NCBI GenBank assembly: GCA_003481745.1
Contig: QULP01000002.1
Location: forward strand, 402,576-466,575
DNA length: 64,000 bases
DNA from: Firmicutes bacterium OM04-13BH
GTDB taxonomy: Bacteria > Bacillota > Clostridia > Lachnospirales > Lachnospiraceae
Reading direction: 5' to 3'
Shown one piece after another: positions 43,580-52,672 of this stretch. Positions within the stretch are counted from its first letter, which is position 1. Each line of letters opens with the position of its first letter. A model generated the notes under the pieces. The model was not told the origin of the DNA. It was given only the letters and a program-made list of their open reading frames with translations, and made no database searches. A program made the translations under genes and the position numbers.

Positions 43580-44317
43580 CTACTTTAATTCACATTTCCG
43601 AAAGCTGCACCATGATAAAATCAACAGCGCAACGACCCAAACAATTCCAATCAAAATCGGGAATGGTTGGAAGATTGCTGTGCTGGTAACTGCCTCCCTT
43701 ATTTGATAAGTTGGCAAAAAAGCTACTGGAAATTTCAACATCATTCCAAAACCCAGATAAAGACTAAGTACAAACGTCGTAACGGCTGTAACAGCAATCG
43801 CTTTTGCAGAATTACGCAGTGAAAAGCAAATCCAGATTGCAATAAAAAAGGTGGCGCTGTTCAAAAGCAAGGAATATAAAACTGCCTTCACAGCTTGATA
43901 AATAAAGCTCCCTCCGTCAAAAAATCCAAATCTGGAAACTTCTCTTATACACCCGGCAATGGGATAAACAAGAGCCATGACGTTAAATGCAATCAAATAT
44001 GTAATTACCTTTGAAAAGAAGATTGCTTTTCTGGAATGGCCCGCAGTTATTTCAAGATCGACTGTCCGGCAGGAAAATTCCTGTCCTAAAATCAAAGCTA
44101 AAATACTGGACATCAGAATGAGCAGAAAGGTAGAATCATAGACCATCCCATTGAAAATATCTGCGAGGGAAGTAGCAGCCCCGCCGGTTGGCCCCATAAC
44201 TTCCGGGACATAAGTTTCTGCGGTAAAAAAGCCAATTAGAAAGATGCCGACCACGCCACACCAATACAAGAAATTATGAGATAATTGATATCTTTCCATT
44301 TTTAATAGATTCCTCAT
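43580..44317 (-). CDS. ABC transporter permease (LanG/MutG-like)
   Basis: 245 residues with six membrane helices, no signal peptide, beginning MRNLLKMERYQLSHNFLYWC. It has the ABC-2 layout with a cytoplasmic N terminus and a large loop after helix 1. It pairs with the second permease and the ATPase, the LanFEG or CprABC pattern that removes lantibiotics or cationic peptides from the membrane. Confidence 0.85.
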   Translation of the reverse strand: MRNLLKMERYQLSHNFLYWCGVVGIFLIGFFTAETYVPEVMGPTGGAATSLADIFNGMVYDSTFLLILMSSILALILGQEFSCRTVDLEITAGHSRKAIFFSKVITYLIAFNVMALVYPIAGCIREVSRFGFFDGGSFIYQAVKAVLYSLLLNSATFFIAIWICFSLRNSAKAIAVTAVTTFVLSLYLGFGMMLKFPVAFLPTYQIREAVTSTAIFQPFPILIGIVWVVALLILSWCSFRKCELK

Positions 44318-44332
44318 TTCGACACCTCCCTG

Positions 44333-45031
44333 TCACTTCAAATCAGAACGCCTAAATCCCCAATAAGCGCCAAAATATAAAATGAATATCCACAAAAAAT
44401 CTGTGAGAACAAACTGCGCCATTGACGGAGTAAATTGTTGTAGTGCAATCAGCCGGAGCTGTCCCATTGGCAACATTCTTGAAATAGAGAGTGCCTGATC
44501 TCCATTCATCAAAAAAATCATCAAGAAAAAAAGAACCATCGGGACAGCTAAAGTTTTTCCTATATCACGAAACAGAAAAGCAAAGAAAAACGGCAACAGG
44601 CACATTGCAAATAAAGAAACAACCACAAGCAAAACGGTATAGAGATTGCCGCTAATACTCACGAAATTTTCTTTGAAGCAAAGCCCGCCAATCAATCCAT
44701 GTACCAGTAATGGTAAAGCTAAAATCGTCATACAGGCTATTTGATAGGCTGCCAGTTTTGCAAGTAATATCTGTCCTCGGTTATGGCCTGCATTGATATA
44801 GGATTGCAGTGTTCTTTGTCCAAAGTCATTTCCAACAAACAACGCGGAAAAGACGATTGCCAGAAAATAGAGAATAGGCACATTATATAACGATGCAAAG
44901 AATAAACTGGATGTTTCTCCAATACTGTCTAACAACAGCACACTGCTCAAAAAAAGATTAAACGCCACAATCCCCCAAAAGTACCGGCTATGAAACAATT
45001 TATAAAACTCAGCATTTAGGAGATTTAACAT
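44333..45031 (-). CDS. ABC transporter permease (LanE-like)
   Basis: 232 residues, six membrane helices (MLNLLNAEFYKLFHSRYFWG, then GIVAFNLFLSSVLLL), with the short ABC-2 motif NDFGQRTLQSYINAGHNRGQ. It overlaps the ATPase gene by 23 bp. Partner of the other permease. Confidence 0.85.
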   Translation of the reverse strand: MLNLLNAEFYKLFHSRYFWGIVAFNLFLSSVLLLDSIGETSSLFFASLYNVPILYFLAIVFSALFVGNDFGQRTLQSYINAGHNRGQILLAKLAAYQIACMTILALPLLVHGLIGGLCFKENFVSISGNLYTVLLVVVSLFAMCLLPFFFAFLFRDIGKTLAVPMVLFFLMIFLMNGDQALSISRMLPMGQLRLIALQQFTPSMAQFVLTDFLWIFILYFGAYWGFRRSDLK

Positions 45032-45947
45032 TTTCTGAACCTCCTATCTTGCTTAAAAAGTAATCTTCCAGTGTATCGCCGGATACAGAAAGCCCTGTAA
45101 CGAGGATATGCTCATCCGACAAAACAGCCGCTACTTTTTCCAAATCATCAAGATAATCGTACAGGCGAATTGTCCCATCGGGCAGCAACTTGAAATTTTC
45201 TGTATGAAGTTTTTCTTCCAATACAAGCAGCGCCTTTTGCGGGTCGGTAGCCTTGATTGCAATATGCCGTTTACAGCGTTCATTCAATTCCTGATCGGAG
45301 ATTTCTTCAATGATTTTCCCTTTGTCAATTAAAATAAATTCTGTTGCGGTTTGGTATAGTTCCTCTAAAATATGGCTGGACACCAAAATTGTCATGCCAT
45401 ATTCTTTGTTCAAGGATTTCAGCAAATTCCTGACTTCGACAATCCCGGCAGGGTCAAGTCCGTTGATCGGTTCGTCGAGAATTAAAAATTCTGGCGTGTT
45501 CAAGAGAGCGATTGCAATTCCCAGCCGTTGCCTCATACCCAAAGAAAAATTACGAACACTCTTTTTGCCAGTGTCCTTTAAGCCAACCATATTCAAAGTC
45601 TTTTCAATCACTGCTTTATCGGGGATGCCGCGTTGGATGCGTTGTATCTCCATATTTTGATAAGCTGTCATGGCCGGAAAGAGTGCAGGTGTTTCAATCA
45701 TGCAGCCAATCCGCTTTCTCTGTTCCTGCAAATCTTTTGCCGAACTCTTTCCCCATAAGTCTAAAGTACCGCTGGTCTGGAAAGCCAGCCCTGTAACCAA
45801 TCGCAGAAAAGTAGTTTTACCTGCTCCGTTCTGACCGATAAAACCGTAGATTTTCCCTTTCTCAATTTGCAAGTCAATATGATCTAAGGCAACAGTATGC
45901 CGGTATTTTTTTGTCAGACTATGTGCCTGTAAAATGATGGAACTCAT
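45009..45947 (-). CDS. ABC transporter ATPase (LanF/CprA-like)
   Basis: 312 residues. Walker A GQNGAGKTTFLRL (about 39-51), signature RNFSLGMRQRLGIAIALL (LSLGMRQR type), Walker B FLILDEPINGLDP, switch His in VSSHILEE. The C-terminal 80 residues are an accessory domain typical of the lantibiotic-immunity subfamily. It energises the two permeases. Confidence 0.93.
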   Translation of the reverse strand: MSSIILQAHSLTKKYRHTVALDHIDLQIEKGKIYGFIGQNGAGKTTFLRLVTGLAFQTSGTLDLWGKSSAKDLQEQRKRIGCMIETPALFPAMTAYQNMEIQRIQRGIPDKAVIEKTLNMVGLKDTGKKSVRNFSLGMRQRLGIAIALLNTPEFLILDEPINGLDPAGIVEVRNLLKSLNKEYGMTILVSSHILEELYQTATEFILIDKGKIIEEISDQELNERCKRHIAIKATDPQKALLVLEEKLHTENFKLLPDGTIRLYDYLDDLEKVAAVLSDEHILVTGLSVSGDTLEDYFLSKIGGSENVKSPKC

Positions 45948-46031
45948 GTTATCAACCTCCTTTATGATTGATTGTAAGAGGCAATCATAAAGAATTTCTT
46001 AAATCCAAACAGAAATCTCTAAAAAATGTCT

Positions 46032-46058
46032 AAAGCCAGAGGTCTAATCTCTGGCTTT
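46032..46058 (-). terminator. Terminator overlapping the response-regulator stop
   Basis: A perfect 10-bp stem AAAGCCAGAG/CTCTGGCTTT is followed on the minus strand by TTTAGACATTTTTT. It may limit read-through from the regulator gene into the transporter genes. Confidence 0.55.
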
Positions 46059-46727
46059 GTGTAAACGGTATCCAATACCCCAAACAGTATCAATAAAGTC
46101 CTTGTCCGGGCAAACGGCTTTTAATTTGTTACGGAGATTACTTATATGAACATTTAATGTGTTATCCTCACTGATATACTCGGTGTTCCAAACACTTTGA
46201 AATAAATTTGCTTTTGAGAATATTTTATCCGGGTATTTCATCAGCAACTCTAAAATTGCAAATTCTTTTGCCGTCAAAGTCAATTCGCTGCCTTGCAAAA
46301 AGGCGGTATTATCGTTCAAATCCAAAATCAAATCGCCATGACATAAATAGGTAGGAGTATCTTTTTGAAACTGCACTCGACGGAGATTACTTTCAATTCT
46401 GGCCAGAACTTCCTCCATATCAAACGGTTTTGTAATATAATCATCTGCACCGAGACGCAGTAAATCTATTTTGTTTTGCGTTGTTCCTTTGGCGGAAATA
46501 ATGATGATTGGAACCGTAGAACATTCTCTTACCGCTGTAAGTACGGTATCACCATTTCGATATGGAAGCATAATATCAAGCAAAATCAAGTCGATATTAT
46601 TTTCCCGCAGGCAATCCAATACATGAAGCCCGTCATATTGGCAAAAAACTTCATATCCATTTTCCTGCAAAAATTCAGCTAATAACTTGCTGATTTCCAA
46701 ATCATCCTCAACCAACAGAATTTTCAT
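46044..46727 (-). CDS. OmpR/PhoB-type response regulator
   Basis: 227 residues. Receiver domain (phospho-Asp in IDLILLDIMLPY near residue 52, Lys near 103 in DDYITKPFDMEE) and winged helix (ELTLTAKEFAILELLMKYPD, then DNTLNVHISNLRNKLKAV). Partner of the histidine kinase; it likely switches on the ABC operon when antimicrobial peptides are sensed. Confidence 0.93.
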   Translation of the reverse strand: MKILLVEDDLEISKLLAEFLQENGYEVFCQYDGLHVLDCLRENNIDLILLDIMLPYRNGDTVLTAVRECSTVPIIIISAKGTTQNKIDLLRLGADDYITKPFDMEEVLARIESNLRRVQFQKDTPTYLCHGDLILDLNDNTAFLQGSELTLTAKEFAILELLMKYPDKIFSKANLFQSVWNTEYISEDNTLNVHISNLRNKLKAVCPDKDFIDTVWGIGYRLHKARD

Positions 46728-46908
46728 TTTCGTTTTTCACCTGCTTTTTATATCGTCTATCGGCGGGTTTGTCTGTTTCCTTGGGGATCAACCAAACACC
46801 GGCCATTTTCACAGCGCCGGGAATACGACCCTCGACGCAGTAATAGTTGACTTGACGGGACGAAACGCCCCATTTCTCGCTTGCCTCTTTGAGTGTCATA
46901 TAGTCCAT
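46708..46908 (-). CDS. Small MerR/excisionase-like DNA-binding protein
   Basis: 66 residues: MDYMTLKEASEKWGVSSRQV, NYYCVEGRIPGAVKMAGVW, LIPKETDKP. This winged-helix pattern is that of excisionase-like proteins of Clostridia. It overlaps the response regulator by 20 bp, so they are co-transcribed. It may regulate the resistance operon or excision of B. Confidence 0.75.
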   Translation of the reverse strand: MDYMTLKEASEKWGVSSRQVNYYCVEGRIPGAVKMAGVWLIPKETDKPADRRYKKQVKNENENSVG

Positions 46909-47030
46909 ATTTGCACCTCCGACAACATTTTTCATTATATTTCATTTGCTCGAAGGACGCAAGACAGGAAATATGTCGGAAGTGTAAAAAACAAACAGAG
47001 GCCGCGAGTAGCAGCCTCCGCTTGCAAAAA

Positions 47031-47384
47031 CTATTGATAAATCAGCTCTGTAAGAATAACTTCCTCCACCTGCGCTTTCAGCGTGTTCATCAGCCCCACC
47101 CAGCGCATGGGGTCACGGGCTTTCAGTTCCTCGGTGACGCCCGCCGCCTCCATCATGCGGGGCAGCATGGCGTCCATCCGCTCCCGCGCCGTCCGATCAA
47201 TCTCCAACAGGTGCGGGTACAGCTTTTCGCTCAAAATCAAGCTGCTGTAAAGGCCGGGCCGGTGTTCCTTCAGGTAGCGTTGCCGCATACGGCCATACTT
47301 GCCGATGGGGGCCTCCGGCTGCTCGGAAAGTTTCAGATCAGGGATGTAGTAATCTCCGCAGCGGGTGTAAGTCAATTCGCTCAT
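47031..47384 (-). CDS. tnpV: TnpV-family transposon protein
   Basis: 117 residues, helical and charged: YTRCGDYYIPDLKLSEQPEA, PIGKYGRMRQRYLKEHRPGL, YSSLILSEKLYPHLLEID. This is the TnpV family that accompanies TnpX in Tn4451-like elements. ATG at 47384 with AAGGAG at 7 bp. Function not established. Confidence 0.88.
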   Translation of the reverse strand: MSELTYTRCGDYYIPDLKLSEQPEAPIGKYGRMRQRYLKEHRPGLYSSLILSEKLYPHLLEIDRTARERMDAMLPRMMEAAGVTEELKARDPMRWVGLMNTLKAQVEEVILTELIYQ

Positions 47385-47410
47385 GTTCATTCTCCTTTGC
47401 ACTGTAATGG

Positions 47411-49291
47411 TTAAACTGTGGCACTGGCCGATACGGTGGCCTTGCGCGGCTCCTGCCTGGGTAACTGGCTGACGGTGGTAAAAATGCCCTTCTCCATGTC
47501 CTCGGCCCGGATTGTGGCCTTTGCTGCCTCCACCTGGGCCTTGCGTTTGGCGTTGTAGCGTTTTTCCCATTCCTTCTGCTTGCCGTTGGCCTTGCGGCGT
47601 AAGTAGTTCTGGTGAAGCCTGTCCTTGCGTTCCTCCTTCTTCCGCAGTTCTTCTTGTTCTTCCGGGGTCAGGGGAACCGGCTGCAAGGCGGGCGGGATAT
47701 ACCGGCCCACAAAATTGAAGTAGATTTCAACCTCCTGCGTAGTGTCCTGGCTGCCTTTTCGGGCGCGTTCGTGGACAAGGATTTTCTCTACAAACTCGTT
47801 GAGCATGGTGTTTGTCAGAGTGTCAAAATTCTCGTACTTATCAATCAGGGCTATAAATTTCTCCGCTGATTTCTGGCTTTGCTCGTAGCCGGTAACAGCC
47901 TTTTCCAGCTCCGCAATTTCAATCTCAAGTGCATCCTGCTCTTTGGCATACTGTGCATCAAGCGCCTTATATCGTGCATCCGGCAGCTTGCCAAGGGCGT
48001 TGTCCTCATAGATTTTGCAAATCAGTTTTTCCAGTTCTCCGGCTCTCTTATGGGCAGCAGCCAGACGCCTGCGCTTTTTCGATATATCGGCACTCTGTTG
48101 AGCAACCTGCGTCTCCTGAACAGTGTGAATAAATTCCGTCCGGTCATTTCTCGAATATTCAGCGATAGCCCGGAGCGTGTCGGAAACCAATGTCAGGACA
48201 GCACTCTCATTGATACGGTGTTGTGTATGGCATAGTGTCCCACACGGAACTTTGGTATAATTGGAACAGGTATATTGAGAAATCCTCTTGCCATTGTTGG
48301 TGCGGTGGACATACATCTTGCCGCCGCAATCGGCACAATAGAGCAAGCCTGTGAGGGGAGCCGCTTCGCCCCAGCCGTTTGGATAACGCCGTACATTGCT
48401 GCGGATTTTCTGCGCCAAATCAAAGGTCTGCTGGTCGATAATGGCTTCATGGGTATTCTCAAAGATCGTCCATTCGTCCTCAGAAACATAGTGGCTTTTC
48501 TTGTCCTTAAAGTGCTTGCGGGTCTTGAAATTGATGGTATGCCCTAAATACTCTCGTTTTTTCAAAATGTTCACGATGGTAGATGATCCCCATCCATAGG
48601 GGTCTTTGACCGGCTTTGAACGGTTCACACCTTCGTTGAATCGGGCAAGGTGTACGACAGGAATTTCAATCCGGTCTGCGGACAACTTGCAAGCGATCTG
48701 GTAAGGCCCATATCCCTCCAGCGTGAGGGAGAAGATACGGCGTACCACTTCGGCAGCTTCCTCATCTACCAGCCAATGCTCCCGTTTTTCGTCCCATAGG
48801 TAGCCGTAAATCACAGTGCCGGTCAGATGCTTGCCGCTCATGCCTTTTGACTTAAACACAGAGCGGATTTTCCGGCTGGTATCACGGGCGTAAAATTCAT
48901 TCATAATGTTGCGGAACGGGGTAAAATCGTCATCACCTTTCAGACTGTCCACACCGTCGTTGATGGCAATCAGACGAACGCCTCGCTGCCGCAAAACCTC
49001 CATAACTTGACCGACCTTCAGATAGTCGCGTCCTAACCGGCTCATGTCCTTGATGACGATTGCCTCTACACGCCCTGCCTCCACTTCCTCCATCATCGCC
49101 AAAAATCCGGGGCGGTCAAAACGAGTGCCTGAGATACCATCATCGGTAAAGTGCGTAGGGTTGGGCAGCCCATTCCGGCGGGCAAAATCCTCTAACATCT
49201 GTTTTTGGTTGGATATGGAATTGCTCTCGCCCTGTAACTCATCGTCCCGGCTCAGGCGCTCGTACAGTGGGGTGATTTTTTCGTTTCTCAT
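47411..49291 (-). CDS. tnpX: Large serine recombinase (TnpX family) of element B
   Basis: 626 residues: catalytic domain (TPLYERLSRDDELQGES with nucleophile Ser14; DMSRLGRDYLKVG), recombinase domain to about 300, zinc ribbon (CADCGGKMYVHR), coiled coil, and a DUF4368 region (VEKILVHE, VEIYFNFVGRYIPP). It is longer than A1 and A2 recombinases because of a basic C-terminal extension, as in TnpX. Its 5' end is 90 bp from the virD4 junction. It should excise B as a circle. Confidence 0.94.
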   Translation of the reverse strand: MRNEKITPLYERLSRDDELQGESNSISNQKQMLEDFARRNGLPNPTHFTDDGISGTRFDRPGFLAMMEEVEAGRVEAIVIKDMSRLGRDYLKVGQVMEVLRQRGVRLIAINDGVDSLKGDDDFTPFRNIMNEFYARDTSRKIRSVFKSKGMSGKHLTGTVIYGYLWDEKREHWLVDEEAAEVVRRIFSLTLEGYGPYQIACKLSADRIEIPVVHLARFNEGVNRSKPVKDPYGWGSSTIVNILKKREYLGHTINFKTRKHFKDKKSHYVSEDEWTIFENTHEAIIDQQTFDLAQKIRSNVRRYPNGWGEAAPLTGLLYCADCGGKMYVHRTNNGKRISQYTCSNYTKVPCGTLCHTQHRINESAVLTLVSDTLRAIAEYSRNDRTEFIHTVQETQVAQQSADISKKRRRLAAAHKRAGELEKLICKIYEDNALGKLPDARYKALDAQYAKEQDALEIEIAELEKAVTGYEQSQKSAEKFIALIDKYENFDTLTNTMLNEFVEKILVHERARKGSQDTTQEVEIYFNFVGRYIPPALQPVPLTPEEQEELRKKEERKDRLHQNYLRRKANGKQKEWEKRYNAKRKAQVEAAKATIRAEDMEKGIFTTVSQLPRQEPRKATVSASATV

Positions 49292-49314
49292 AGCTGTACC
49301 TCCTGAAACAAAAA

Positions 49315-49375
49315 TGCTCTAAGTGATTGCTTTACTAACCATGACAAAATCATGATTAAGAAGTCACTTAGAGCA
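49315..49375. promoter_or_regulatory. Element B end with inverted repeats (att/recombinase site)
   Basis: A perfect 12-bp inverted repeat TGCTCTAAGTGA (49315-49326) / TCACTTAGAGCA (49364-49375) encloses the smaller repeat CATGA/TCATG. It lies between the recombinase start and the virD4 junction at 49383-49384. Serine-recombinase ends often have such repeats for recombinase binding and promoter control. Confidence 0.65.
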
Positions 49376-49382
49376 TATATCA

Positions 49383-50332
49383 CCGCTGGCGAGCTTGTAT
49401 TTCTTATACTGCCTCACGGCGAAGTGCTGGGGGCTGCGGCGTTCCAGCCCGTCAAACATATAGTCCACCGCATTTTTGAAGGTTTCGTCATCCTCCCGGA
49501 CTTCCATGCTGTTTATCATTTCCACCAGCGTATTCATGTTGCGTTCTTCCTCCGGCCCCTCAAAGACGATGTAGGACACAAGGGCGCAGTACAAGAGGGT
49601 TTCTGCTTTTGTCCAGAACTCGTCGCCCTCCTTGCCGTCGCCTTTGGTGTTGGCAATCAGGGCGGTAACAAATTTCAAAACATCGCTTTCTGTCTTGATA
49701 TAGGCCAGCGGATTGTAGTGCATGGATTTTGAAAAGTCGATACTGTTGAACACCCGCACCCTGTATTTCTCCCGTTGCAGAAACCGCCCGCACTGGTCGA
49801 GGGTGCCGCCCTTCGGGTCTACCACCACATACGAGGAATGGGCTTGAAGGAGCTGCGGGGTCAACCAGAACCTTGTCTTTCCCGAGCCGGACGAGCCGAT
49901 GACACAGGCGTTTAGGTTCCGGGCATTGGCAGGTATCTTCGGACGGGTGTTCATGGTAAGGAACTCCGTCCCGGTCAGAATGACATTGTTCTGAAATTTA
50001 GGGTCTACAAACGGCTTTATATCCTCCTTTGTTCCAAAGCGGGCGGTGCCGTATTCCGCATCCCGCCGGAATTTTTTCGCCTGCCTGATCTTTGACTGTA
50101 TCAGCAGATACACCCCAGCCGCACCGGCAAGGCCCACCAGCAGGTCAATACCGCCAAGCCCCGGCCAGTAGGTTTCAAAGGCTTTGGGGAAGGTATCGAG
50201 CATCCCCATGAGCTTTGTCCCGAAGTCTGTGCCGGGGGCAATCCGGTAGGCCGTCCCGATTTTGGAGAAAAACCAGAACACAAAGAGGTACGGCAGGTTT
50301 GGGAGCACATATTTTCTGATCTTGTCACTCAA
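49383..50332 (-). pseudogene. virD4: virD4 coupling protein, N-terminal fragment
   Basis: About 316 codons: two membrane helices near the N terminus, then Walker A GSSGSGKTRFWLTP (about 146) and VVDPKGGTLDQ. The frame ends KLASG then enters element sequence (DICSK) and stops at 49364. It joins the 34270-35145 fragment in frame. VirD4 couples relaxase-DNA to the secretion channel, so its disruption should block transfer. It overlaps pcfB by 4 bp. Confidence 0.93.
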
Positions 50333-50799
50333 CGTCCGTCCTTCACCGCCTCTCTGGTCCGCTGCTTTTCCTTTGCCTGCGTCCTGATCTGCTCCGTGAA
50401 TTTCCGAAGCTGACCGAGGATGGAAGCCTTGTCCTGCTCTTTATTCAGCACCTTTGCGCTGTACTTCTGGAAGGCCGCCGTGATAGCGTCCGCCTGATTG
50501 GCTTTGAAAAACAGCAGGTAATGGCCGGGGCTCACTTTATGGAAAGCGTAGTCCACATGGAACTCCTTCGCGATCCGGTCAAAATCCTTTGGGGCTCCCA
50601 CATAGGGCATGGTGCTTTTGCCGCCATAGTGGTTCATCAGCTTTTTCACGCTCTGGCGTCCCTGCGGGGTCAGCGCCTTCTGGTGGTGCTTTTGCAGCGC
50701 CCGAACCACCTTGCCAAGAGCGGCAGCCAGCACTTTTCCTGTGAGCTTCGTTGTCCTGATCGAAAGGGCAACCGTTTTTTGGTTTACTTCTTCCTGCAT
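50329..50799 (-). CDS. pcfB: PcfB-family protein
   Basis: 156 residues. Core QSVKKLMNHYGGKSTMPYVG and HYLLFFKANQADAITAAFQK, with a basic tail. PcfB proteins sit directly upstream of the coupling protein in pCF10 and Tn1549-like elements and probably act with it. ATG at 50799 after AGGAGG. Confidence 0.9.
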   Translation of the reverse strand: MQEEVNQKTVALSIRTTKLTGKVLAAALGKVVRALQKHHQKALTPQGRQSVKKLMNHYGGKSTMPYVGAPKDFDRIAKEFHVDYAFHKVSPGHYLLFFKANQADAITAAFQKYSAKVLNKEQDKASILGQLRKFTEQIRTQAKEKQRTREAVKDGR

Positions 50800-50866
50800 A
50801 AAACCTCCTTTCCGTCGGGGTTCCCGCTATCCGGGAGGCCCCCGTACAATCTCGGGGAACAGAAAA

Positions 50867-50889
50867 CCTCGGGCCAATGTGGCCCGAGG
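50867..50889. repeat. ICE palindrome, copy 13
   Basis: CCTCGGGCCA-ATG-TGGCCCGAGG, 1 bp after the stop of the 50891-51910 gene and before pcfB. Confidence 0.85.
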
Positions 50890-50890
50890 T

Positions 50891-51910
50891 TTACCGCTCG
50901 GCATCCCTGCCGGACGGAGCTTTCTTTTCCGGCTCCGTCTGGACTTTTTCGCCCTGTTCCCGCATGGTCTGCAAGATAGAGGGCTTCTTTTGAAGCTGGG
51001 AGGGCTTTTCGCCGGACAGCGGCTTGATACATTCCAGTCGGTCAGCCGCCCGGATGGCGTTGTCCGTGAGCTGCCTCTGCCATGCGCCTACGCTGGGAGC
51101 CCAGCGAAAGCCGCTGCTTTTCAGCTCGGCCCGAGTGTCCGCGTCAGGCTTTCCATCAAAAAACACCTGCAAGCGGTTGTCCTCCCGGTTCATCTCCACA
51201 CGGCCCCCGTCGAACTCCCAGCCGGAAAACTCCCGCTGCGCCTGTTTGGAAAGCTGTTCGATACGGGCCTTTACCCGGTGGATCTCCGCATTGTTGTTGG
51301 TAAGCTGGTAGCTTTCAAAGGGCCGCGGGTCGCTCCGCCAGCTTGCCGCCATGCTTGCTTTCAGCTTTTCGATCTGGTCCGGCGACAGCAGCGCACAGCC
51401 ATCCAGCTTGCCATGCTTGCGGTAATAGGCGTTGACCTCCTTCATAATGAGCTGGGAGCGTTCCAGCCCGTCCAGCTTCTTCTGGAGCTTTTCAATCGCT
51501 GCTGGGTCATCGGCGCTGATCCCGCCCATGCCGGTACTGCGTATCTTATCCAGCAGCCCTTGAATATACCGCCATTCCTCCATGTTGCTGTCCCGGGCCC
51601 GGTTCTGTTTTTCCTTCTTTCCCACCGGGAAATTGGCAGGTCCGGCGATCATCACAGAGGGAACCCTTGCGTCAATGGCAAAGCCCTGGTTCATGTTTTC
51701 GGCCAGCTTGCGGGCGTAGGTGTCTAACAGATGGTCGATCTTCTCATGGTACATGGGGTCCACCCGGGATTTCTGCTTTTCCGCTATGGCGGCGGCCTTG
51801 TCCACCATTGCCCGGTATTCCGCCGTTGCGCTCCCTTCCTTGTAGTCGGAAAAGCTGTTCATTTCTTTTGCCCGGCGGGCGGCTCCTTCATTGATAGGGT
51901 AATAGTTGAT
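50891..51910 (-). CDS. Large conserved ICE protein of unknown function
   Basis: About 339 residues, soluble and helical, ending in a conserved module VFFDGKPDADTRAELKSSG then FRWAPSVGAWQRQL. I recall close relatives in many CTn-type ICEs but no function. Start is uncertain: no ATG/TTG follows the AGGAGG site, and ATC at 51910 has the ideal 8-bp spacing. The only in-frame ATG is inside the palindrome at 51930-51952. Confidence 0.7.
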   Translation of the reverse strand: MNYYPINEGAARRAKEMNSFSDYKEGSATAEYRAMVDKAAAIAEKQKSRVDPMYHEKIDHLLDTYARKLAENMNQGFAIDARVPSVMIAGPANFPVGKKEKQNRARDSNMEEWRYIQGLLDKIRSTGMGGISADDPAAIEKLQKKLDGLERSQLIMKEVNAYYRKHGKLDGCALLSPDQIEKLKASMAASWRSDPRPFESYQLTNNNAEIHRVKARIEQLSKQAQREFSGWEFDGGRVEMNREDNRLQVFFDGKPDADTRAELKSSGFRWAPSVGAWQRQLTDNAIRAADRLECIKPLSGEKPSQLQKKPSILQTMREQGEKVQTEPEKKAPSGRDAER

Positions 51911-51929
51911 GGTATGCACCTCCTTTATG

Positions 51930-51952
51930 CTTCGGGCCATGCTGGCCCGAAG
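51930..51952. repeat. ICE palindrome, copy 14
   Basis: CTTCGGGCCA-TGC-TGGCCCGAAG, 2 bp after the ardA stop and before the next gene's ribosome site. Confidence 0.85.
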
Positions 51953-51954
51953 TC

Positions 51955-52668
51955 TTACCGTTCTTCATGGGAAGGCCCCGCCTTGTCCTTTTTCGGAGCG
52001 AGTGGGGCTTCTTGAAACCGTTTGAGTGTAGCGAGAATGGAGTGGACAGGCTCGGCCTTTTCAGGATAGGCAAATATCCGGTGTTCCGGCGGAATGTCCT
52101 GCGGCCCGTGGTAATACTCCTTGAAGCCCTCCGGGACTGCCGACACATACCCACCGGGAGCGAATACGCCGCCCTCGTTGATACGCACATCCCGCCCGTA
52201 TGCCTCATAATCGAAGTAGTTCTGAATGTGCTCCGGTATGTCGATAGTCCCAAGCTCGTCGGCGTAAAGACGGCCCAGCCCTTCATCATCGGAAATATCC
52301 GGGTAAAAGCGGTAAAGGTCAAGGTTCTGCGTCAGGTTTATCAAATCCTTCACGCTCCTTGTGTGGTTTCCCAAGACAAGAGCGGCTTCAAAGGTTTCCA
52401 GTCCGCCCTTATCCCGTACTTCCAGCAGGGCGTGGCCCAGCTCGTTCAGCTCGTCGATGTTCTCACATTCGTAGAGATAATCGTAGAGCCCCAGCACATC
52501 ACTGTCAAAGCTGGTAAAGAACACTTCGCTGTACCGTTTCCCGTCTATCCCGATTTTGGCAAGGGCGGCCTGCAACTCCTGTGTCGTCATGGGGAAATGT
52601 ACCGTTGTCCCTACCTCAATCCCCATTAAGGGGTATAGGGCTGTATTGGTTATATAGGCTTCAAACAT
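51955..52668 (-). CDS. ardA: ArdA-type antirestriction protein
   Basis: 237 residues, acidic: FEAYITNTALYPLMGIEVGT, ELNELGHALLEVRDKGGLET, DISDDEGLGRLYADELGTID then IPEHIQNYFDYEAYGRDV. These are ArdA features. ArdA mimics DNA and blocks type I restriction enzymes so that the incoming ICE survives. It follows the methyltransferase gene by 4 bp. The palindrome begins 2 bp after its stop. Confidence 0.93.
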   Translation of the reverse strand: MFEAYITNTALYPLMGIEVGTTVHFPMTTQELQAALAKIGIDGKRYSEVFFTSFDSDVLGLYDYLYECENIDELNELGHALLEVRDKGGLETFEAALVLGNHTRSVKDLINLTQNLDLYRFYPDISDDEGLGRLYADELGTIDIPEHIQNYFDYEAYGRDVRINEGGVFAPGGYVSAVPEGFKEYYHGPQDIPPEHRIFAYPEKAEPVHSILATLKRFQEAPLAPKKDKAGPSHEER

Positions 52669-52672
52669 GGGC

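Larger units (their letters stand above)
35146..49382 (-). mobile_element. Element B: Tn4451-like mobilizable element in virD4
   Basis: About 14.2 kb inserted at a GG (or CGG) in virD4: the left flank reads AGCGG|TGATA and the right flank CTCCGG|CAAGA. Removing it restores GCC AGC GGC AAG in frame. It carries a TnpX-type recombinase at one end, TnpV, TnpW, DnaC and DnaD-like proteins, a toxin-antitoxin pair, a MOBQ relaxase with oriT, three sigma-like genes and an ABC plus two-component cargo module. Confidence 0.85.
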
